Source: Diplocarpon mali
Lineage: Eukaryota > Ascomycota > Leotiomycetes > Helotiales > Drepanopezizaceae
NCBI GenBank assembly: GCA_024741835.1
Contig: JAENRP010000096.1
Span: 84,845-148,844 of the forward strand
Reading direction: 5' to 3'
DNA: 64,000 nucleotides
Made by a program: the position numbers and the translations under genes. Below, one piece after another: positions 57,595-64,000 of this stretch; within the stretch, counting starts at the first letter, position 1, and every line of letters starts with the position of its first letter. The notes under the pieces are model-generated. The model searched no databases. It was not told the DNA's origin and was given only the letters and a program-made list of their open reading frames with translations.

Positions 57595-60500
57595 ATGGCA
57601 CCAGACAAGGCTCCTCGCTCTACCAATGATGACAATCACAGCAGAGGAGTTCGACCATTCGCCAGTGGTTTTAGTAGGGCACCGAATGTCTTCACCCCAG
57701 TGTGTTGCTTGACTGGGAAGGGCAAGGAGGAGGTGGAAGCGCCAAACGAACTGGATGCCTCTCGGATAACCCAAGATTCTCGAGTAACGGCCAAGAGGAC
57801 CAGCTATGACAAGAATGAGCCAGTTACATATCCGCAACGCGATCGCATCAGACCATTGAATGTCTACACACCCATACGCGGCCTTAGTGGGAAGGAAAGG
57901 GAGTCGGTACAGGCTTTGAATCGGGTGAACATGGCGAGGGCAAGAGCCATGTCTGTCAACATAAAACTGCCAACTACGAGGGTGGGTGATGGGCAGACTC
58001 CTTTTCTGCCACGGGCGACTGGTGGTGGGAAAAGATCATCACGGACGACGTCCTGGGCGAGGAGTATGAATGGTAGAGCTACCTTCAGCAGCGGGAAGGA
58101 GTCTGCACTTTTCACGCGGCCAGTCGATGCTTCGAGAGTGTTGGTGGGTGGTGAGAGGCGAATGGTGCCCGCGGCGCCTTTGTCGAGGGGTACCTGTGGA
58201 ACGCAAAGCCGGACTGTGCTTTGGTCTCAGCCTTTGGAAAGTGATTCCTCTGAGTGCAGAGCAGCAGACGATTTTCTTACGCTAAAGCTCGACCGCCAAA
58301 CTGGCATCAGCGACGCAGCAGAGTCTGTCACTCGCAGTTTTCACGACCCCGAGGATGAGGAGAGTCCGCTGCTGTTTCTGTCTCAGGAGAGTAAGCCGCT
58401 TGAGGATTGCTTTTGGGGACAAGCTGGCGGTAATCCAACATCGGTGAACAGCCAACCTAAACGACTGAATAGTGTGATAGAAGGTCCAGAGCAAGAGGAG
58501 GAAGAATCGGGCGATCAAGTGGATGAAGAGGAGGCTAGACAGGAGGATGCTGAATCTGAACAGTATGTCTGGCTCTCCAATATCCCCCTTTCCTAGTGTT
58601 ATCTTTTTACGTAAACCAACGCAATTCCCTTCGGCAACATTCTTTCCGTACCAGACTAATCGTAAATGCGTGCAGAGAAGGACCTCTTAGTGAGATCGAC
58701 ATCGAATTGATTGCTCTTGGAGGCGACGATATCACAATCTTGACTCCTCCAATCTCTAGTCCCAAACGACACCGAATACCGACTAGTTATAGACCAGGAG
58801 ATGCAGATGATGAAAACGACGAGAGCTCGGGTCATCAAGTGCTTGCCAAAAAGCAGCGAACAAGCAGACGTGTTCCTAGCGTCGAAGCTCGAAAGGCCAG
58901 CATTCAGGAATTACCGGGTAGAAGAGCACCGATGGCTACCCGAAAAGAGAGTGGCGCCCCGTCTAGGGTAGCCAAAAAGGGTGACAGACCGAGGAATAGG
59001 GGAAATGATAAACAACGACGACGACTTCCAGTTGACGAACTAGTGATGATAGATGAAAGGCCGTATGATTCTGATGTGGAGATGGCTAGCAGTAAGAGTT
59101 TCTGCCTCTAGTCGAGAGCATGTGCTGATTAATTCAAACAGGACCACCTCTTGAGCTTTCTCAAGACCCCATATCACAGATATCTGAAGGACATACGGAT
59201 TTAGAGATCGATACCCGCGGGCAATCCATCACACTAAAAGTCAAGCTCAGCGCGCGCAGAGGTTTCGGAATCATTGACATTTCTAAGTATCGAATGCCCG
59301 AGCCTGTTCCTGTCAATAAGCAGAATCAGTCTCTAAGGACACGTTTCTATGCTGATGGTTTTGATGGCAAGGAAGGAGAACCAATCGGGAGATTGATGCC
59401 AATCAAGCAATCGGTTAGGCGAACGCAAAGCCATGTCAAGATGAGCATCCAGCTCGGCGAACTCACTTTAGTCAGTGAGAAACCAGCAGACAAGACGCCT
59501 GGGAAGCAAACTCGACGACAGAAGCGTACAAAAGTTGCAGAAGTTCAGACAGCACCGAAAATTATCGAACCAGAAGATGATCAGATGCTCTTGGATGCAC
59601 GAGAGGTGCTTGAAGAGGTCGAAGACTCTTGCCGCCTGAGGTTTCCTGCAAAACTTGCTAAGAATCTGCGGAGACCCGTGGTAGACCGAAGTCTCTTGTC
59701 CACCTCGACCTCTGCTGGTCACACTTCGCCGTTGAAACACAAAGCACAGAAAAATTGTCCCATGAGTACCCGGATAATTAAAACTCAAATCAGACCAAAA
59801 GAAGCGCCTCAAGGACCAGCTATGGAGCTTCAAGACGCGTCTCAGGTTCCAGGGCAGCCAATTTCAATGCCAGCGCCACCGGTAACGAGGTCTTCGGTTC
59901 GAATTAGGGAGGATCTTATTGCATTGCAGGAAATTGGGTTGGTTACCATGAAGCGATCCGGGTACAGTAATTCTGGTGAATTAGAAGGCCAAGGGCCATA
60001 TACTGACCTGAAACCTGCTGCAAATCCTGGCGAGCTAGAAGAAGAGTGCGGTGACAGCCCTGGAGACGAAGTATGCATGACAAATGCCGAGGATGATAAC
60101 GAGCGGGTTGATTTGGACAACCGATATGATATAAACCTACCACCTGACCCGGAACCTTTGCAGACGACCTTGACAGACAACGATGAAGCTGCGACTTATT
60201 TGGCTCGTGGGGACAGGGATGTCGCGACAGAAGAGCAAGGCTACGGGCCGAAGGAAGACTCGATGCGCGAACCGACTGGTACCCAGCTCCCTGGTGGTGC
60301 CGTGTGTCCGAAGCAAGCCTCTAAAGACGTGGAGAACAGTACCAAGATGATGCTCTTGGAGTTGCATCAGGGTATAGAGTCGGTCAAAATCAAGAAAAGA
60401 GGGGGTCGCAAAGGAAGTAGGTCAACAGCATCAACAGTGACGTCCAGATACACTTCAACGGTAGCCCGACGATCTCAACAAACTCAGGGCTCATTCGGCG

Positions 60501-61318
60501 CAACTCCATCAATTACTAGACGCGTCCCGGAAGCCCGCGTTGATCATCGAGCTGATCAAAGACCGCAAAAGCTGTTGTATTCCGATGATACTGATAGCTC
60601 GTGGCGACCTAGAATTCTAGATACAAGTGGGCCTGATGCGCAAGTGGACGAGGAAATAATTGATTTTCCAACACCACTGCCACTGAAACAGAAAGCTGCT
60701 CTTGAACGCCGCCAGTCTCTGCGGGCACGATTGATAAGTGTTCGCAAACCGCTGAACACAGCTAAGGTGCGCCCTGAGCGTCAGACACAGGAAGTCATTC
60801 CTGTTGATGCCTATGGTAGTCACTGGGGTTCCATCGAACTTGGTGGCGCTCGGGAATTCTCAGCCCGGTCCTTCGCCTCGACGATACCCGAAACTCAGTT
60901 CCTGGATATCCCCGAGGAGCATCGCACCCAAGTTATGGAAAAAGACATGAGTTATTTCTCGCAAGCTTCACAGCAACTGGACCTACGATCCCACCGCTCA
61001 ATAAGCAGCCGACTGCTATCAACGCCGGCACGGGTACGCTTTGCTCAGCAGGAAGAGAGCCGTGGCGATGACATGATGACAGGGGGCATCCCAATATCGG
61101 CCACCTTCCAACATACGATTACCTCGCCATTCAAGACGCCATTGAGCCAGAGACTGGGTTCAAGTCAGCGAACGCCCAGTAAGGGTAGGAGTCTGAAGGA
61201 ACTGACAAGGCAAGCTAGTCTGGGGATGGGAACGGTGCTGCTTGGGACTTCGGCCAGGAAAGGATCGAGAAATGTCTGCATTACGAGCTTGCACCAGCAG
61301 TTCAATGTGCGGTCGTAG
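57595..61318 (+). CDS. Large disordered protein of unknown function
   Basis: Exons 57595-58562, 58676-59091 and 59142-61318 encode 1186 residues; introns are 113 and 50 nt, and both junctions keep frame. Most of it is charged and low complexity. Near the N-terminus two copies of a motif occur: APNVFTPVCCLTGKGKEEVE (about 28-47) and PLNVYTPIRGLSGKERESVQ (about 87-106). Basic, nuclear-type clusters follow (KKQRTSRRVP, NDKQRRRLP). A single more ordered strip reads GQSITLKVKLSARRGFGIID, just after intron 2. The C-terminal part has SP/TP sites (HTITSPFKTPLSQRLG, SSQRTPSKGRSLKEL) as in CDK-regulated nuclear proteins. No domain is recognised. A chromatin or spindle role is a guess from composition. 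Confidence 0.75.
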
Positions 61319-62194
61319 GAGATTAGGGGAACATCTACAGTATGAGATTTAAGGGTGTTGATATCTTGCTGGTTATACAAGGACCTTCGTAGATGGATCC
61401 TTAGCTGAGGTATGTTTTTTTTTCGCTTACCACAGAAAGAGGAAAGATTTTAATTGTATTTAAGATGTGACGATCTTGATCGCCGACATTTATGCTACGA
61501 TTACTCTTAATCAACAGAACCCTAGCAGAGAGTTTACATGTCTGTGAATAATCTTTGCTGTCGTGTTTTGCAGCAATGGGTTTTTCTCGTCGTAATCGTT
61601 CGTTTCGATTTGTTACACATGTCCCTTGCTACAGGAAAGAGTTCGCGAGTTCAAAGACAATTTTCCATTCAAATAGCTGGGGCTGATTGAATTTATGGGC
61701 TTTTCCCAGAGGTGGATGTCTTGGTTGTCATGGCCTTGAGTGGTTCTGTTTAGCCGAGTGGCAAAAGGGGGCGGGGCAATTCAGAGCGAGGGAATTGTGA
61801 TGCTTCTTGGCGTTTCCTTGTTTCTGCTATGTCGTATTTTCGAAGGCGGCCTTGGGCCACATGGGACGGGTAGGGCAGACTGACCAGCTCGGGCTCGAGT
61901 CAATTGATGCCATCGACTCTGATCCTACAACATTAGCTCGCCTGCAGGCCTGAACTTTGTGCAACTCCTTGGGCGATATGCATAGATCAGAACCTATGGC
62001 GGAGAGCTATCAGGGCCCATGCCCGTGTTCAGTCCCGGGATCTGGCAACGGCCGACTCAACCCCGATCCCCGACCACCACAGCAAACGCAGGACCACGGA
62101 CGGGTTGTTTGTGACGATAAAGAAGCAACGGGATGCAAGGCTTGAGAATACACGCTTGTGTCATCATGTGCTCACTCCCAATTTCGCTCCAAAG
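61319..62194. other. Intergenic, no gene seen
   Basis: No gene is supported in these 876 bp. Confidence 0.5.
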
Positions 62195-63021
62195 ATGGAT
62201 GTCGATATTGCGATGGTTGGTGGAGGGCCAGCGGGCCTCGCCCTGGCCGGGAATCTCGAACGTGCCAGCTTCTCTTCCGTGGTCTACCAGCCCAGCGCAC
62301 GTGACGTCCCCCCTCGAGGCGGCTGCCTCGATCTGCATGAAGGTGGTGGGCAGCTTGCTATGGAAGAAGCAGGGTGCTACGAGAAATGTTGGGAGTGTGG
62401 GCGAGAGGTGGAGATGCAACCATTCACCAAGCCAGTAGTCCCCACCTCTGACGACCGGACGTCCAGGAGGAGAGAAGCAGGCTTCTCGCTCTTACTCCGA
62501 CGCTTCACACATACTGGCTGAGGAGTCTCCTGGCGAGGTTTGGCATTGCCAGGGAACCAAGGCCTTCAGCTGGGGAGAGGGAGAAGAGCTCGACAGAGAG
62601 CAGATCGAAAAGGCCCTGCTCACAGCCATTCCCCAGGAGAGCATCCGGTGGGAGAGAAGCCTGGCCTCTTTCGAGAGAGGTGAAGAGGCTGATGCTCGCC
62701 AACGACTTCTTTGGCGGCCACTCCGAATCTATCAAAGGCCTCATCCGAGCCATCGACAGCCCTCTTCACGCCTGGCCCTTGCACAGCCGGCCGCCCGGGC
62801 TCGCGGATTAGCGACGCGGCGCACGTGACCACGCCGTTCACCAGCGGAGGGGTCACCCTCGCGATGCCGGACTCGGTCGTCCTGACGCGCGCTCGAGGGG
62901 TATGGGGTATTGCAGGAAGGGGTAGACGGGTACCCGAGGGAGATGCTCGCCCGGGCTCGGGGATGTCGTCGAACGGGGCGTTTCGAGCGGCAGGTGGTAC
63001 TATGACAGTGGGTGCTCATTG
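62195..63021 (+). pseudogene. FAD-dependent monooxygenase remnant, TetX-like
   Basis: From the ATG at 62195 the frame reads MDVDIAMVGGGPAGLALAGN, a GxGxxG dinucleotide fold, then ARDVPPRGGCLDLHEGGGQL, typical of TetX-like flavin monooxygenases. It leaves frame after about residue 80. Other frames continue the family: FSWGEGEELDREQIEKALLT, then NDFFGGHSESIKGLIRAIDS and LHAWPL, and in yet another frame SDAAHVTTPFTSGGVTLAMP with PDSVVLTR, the FAD GD..H..PP-type region. At least three frame changes are needed, the stretch between the first and second halves is missing, and the whole is about half the usual length. Changes include indels, unlike the RIP block. The enzyme is dead here; the original substrate is unknown. 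Confidence 0.8.
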
Positions 63022-63648
63022 AAGCCTTCTTCTGTACTTGGGCTATGACCTTCGTGAGAGAACCGGCGTGATATTCGCTTGAGGGAACGCCCCAACCAGC
63101 GTCAAGGAGGTTGGGGCTCACTGGTCAGAGGGCCTCTGTCCGCCAAAACAGGGCGTCGTCGAGTCCTCGCTGCCCTGAAAGCTAGCTGTGCCGCTGCTGC
63201 TGGCACCCATGTGCGGAAAGCTTACCAGGGAAGGTCTGTTTTCGATCCGTAGCACCATGTCGCAACCGAGATCCAAGTGTGTTGCGAGCATCTATAACGT
63301 TTAAGGTGTCATAGCCGTGTTTAGATTCGCCTAAATTCGCTAAACGTACCAAGGACTCGGGTGCTTCCAGCAGAGACATATTCCGAAACGCCTTCGCTAC
63401 GTAGGCCCGCACTACAACTGGACAGACTCGGGATCGAAAGAAGGCTTGAAAATTCACTAGTGCACCATGGCGGGAATGATCAAGCATGATCTTCGGCGGC
63501 TGCAAGTCAGGTGTGGCAGGACCAGATGGCGATCAAAAATTTTCCATTAGAAGAGGCGCCAACGACTGGCGGTAGGATACGGTCTAACTAGATATTTCCA
63601 AACCCGCGACCCTACAGCGCGAGAACTCTCTGGACCTCGTCGAAAGGC
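63022..63648. other. Intergenic, no gene seen
   Basis: Nothing supported lies between the monooxygenase remnant and the 3' end of the last gene. Confidence 0.5.
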
Positions 63649-64000
63649 CTAGTTTCCCTTGCCGCCTCCGAGCTTGGCAGCCAAACCACCAGCTCCACTT
63701 CAACATAGTCAGCATAGTCCGGCATCTAGAAGCCTCGAGACCTTGAGGATGTCTCGCGGATCGGGAGCCTTATACGTACCCTGCTGCGGGCTTGGCTCCA
63801 CCGGCCCCCTTGTGGTGGCGGGCTTCGATGTCAACGGGCTCGCGCTTGTTGTTGCCCTTGGCGCCTCCGAGGAGACCGGCCAGAGGATTACCGCCGGCCG
63901 CGGCGCCCTTTGCTCCACTGCAGCAGCATCAGTCTTTTTCCAAAAGGAACTCGTGGAATATCAATATCTATACGTACCCTCCTGCCCCCTTGTGGTGGCG
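63649..64000 (-). CDS. Gly/Ala/Lys-rich small protein, 3' part (runs off the end)
   Basis: Three exons are visible on minus: the end of one at 64000-63978, then 63917-63780 and 63697-63649, with introns of 60 and 82 nt and all phases agreeing. The readable product is about 69 residues. It begins RHHKGAGG, then continues with GNPLAGLLGGAKGNNKREPV and DIEARHHKGAGGAKPAAG, and ends GGLAAKLGGGKGN. RHHKGAGG occurs twice, each time just before an intron. Both introns open GTACGTATA and both next exons begin TGGAGC. This points to exon duplication. The start lies outside the window. I do not know a function; small Gly/Lys-rich fungal proteins of this type are uncharacterised. Confidence 0.7.

Noticed and set aside
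1..64000. CRISPR arrays, operons, ribosome-binding sites and prokaryotic origins
   Set aside because: Spliced genes and eukaryotic families throughout; no such features were seen.

Overview
The window is nuclear DNA of a filamentous ascomycete (Pezizomycotina; the class cannot be fixed from sequence alone). The evidence is short GT-AG introns (mostly 46-82 nt), fungal-restricted families (DUF3112-like membrane protein, fused EgtD-EgtB ergothioneine synthase, Bqt4-like inner nuclear membrane protein), and a 19-kb AT-rich block whose decayed ORFs carry only C-to-T/G-to-A damage, as repeat-induced point mutation (RIP) leaves.

Left arm (1-36080), ordinary gene space: a seven-TM DUF3112-like protein (359-1579 +); a FAR1/WRKY-GCM1-type zinc-finger regulator with a CAG/Gln tract (2280-3889 +); TYW1 tRNA wybutosine synthase (4659-7051 -); a decayed 2EXR-like remnant (7698-8122 +) and degenerate ~100-bp tandem repeats (8685-9065); an unknown protein with an N-terminal Cys/His cluster and a 22-nt exon (9741-11476 -); egt1, the 13-exon ergothioneine synthase (12492-16179 -); kinetochore NUF2 with four upstream CACGTG boxes (18404-19887 +); an unknown protein (20265-21056 -); AP-3 beta adaptin (21382-23946 +); a Gln/Pro-rich CCHC zinc-knuckle protein (24569-28134 -); a PPG1-type phosphatase (29001-30127 +); a 4-kb gene-free stretch; and RhoGDI (34238-35502 -).

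Centre (36081-55155): one insertion made of three LTR retroelements nested inside each other, each with LTRs of identical length and target-site duplications. The outer Ty3/gypsy element (133-bp LTRs, minus strand) is split by a Ty1/copia element (299-bp LTRs, plus strand, TSD GAGAT), whose gag is split by a 3-kb gag-only element (248-bp LTRs, minus strand, TSD (A)TTAG). Removing the inner elements leaves two ~8-kb elements. All ORFs are decayed. A ~1-kb decayed antisense frame of unknown nature lies between the copia RNase H and its 3' LTR. The insertion sits in what was a ~1-kb divergent promoter between RhoGDI and the Bqt4-like gene.

Right arm (55156-64000): the Bqt4-like gene (55636-57031 +), a large disordered protein of unknown function (57595-61318 +), a frame-broken TetX-like FAD monooxygenase remnant (62195-63021 +), and the 3' part of a Gly/Ala/Lys-rich gene that looks built from a duplicated exon (63649-64000 -, runs off the end). 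The genes are a housekeeping mix (tRNA modification, redox, kinetochore, trafficking, signalling, nuclear envelope); I see no metabolic cluster.
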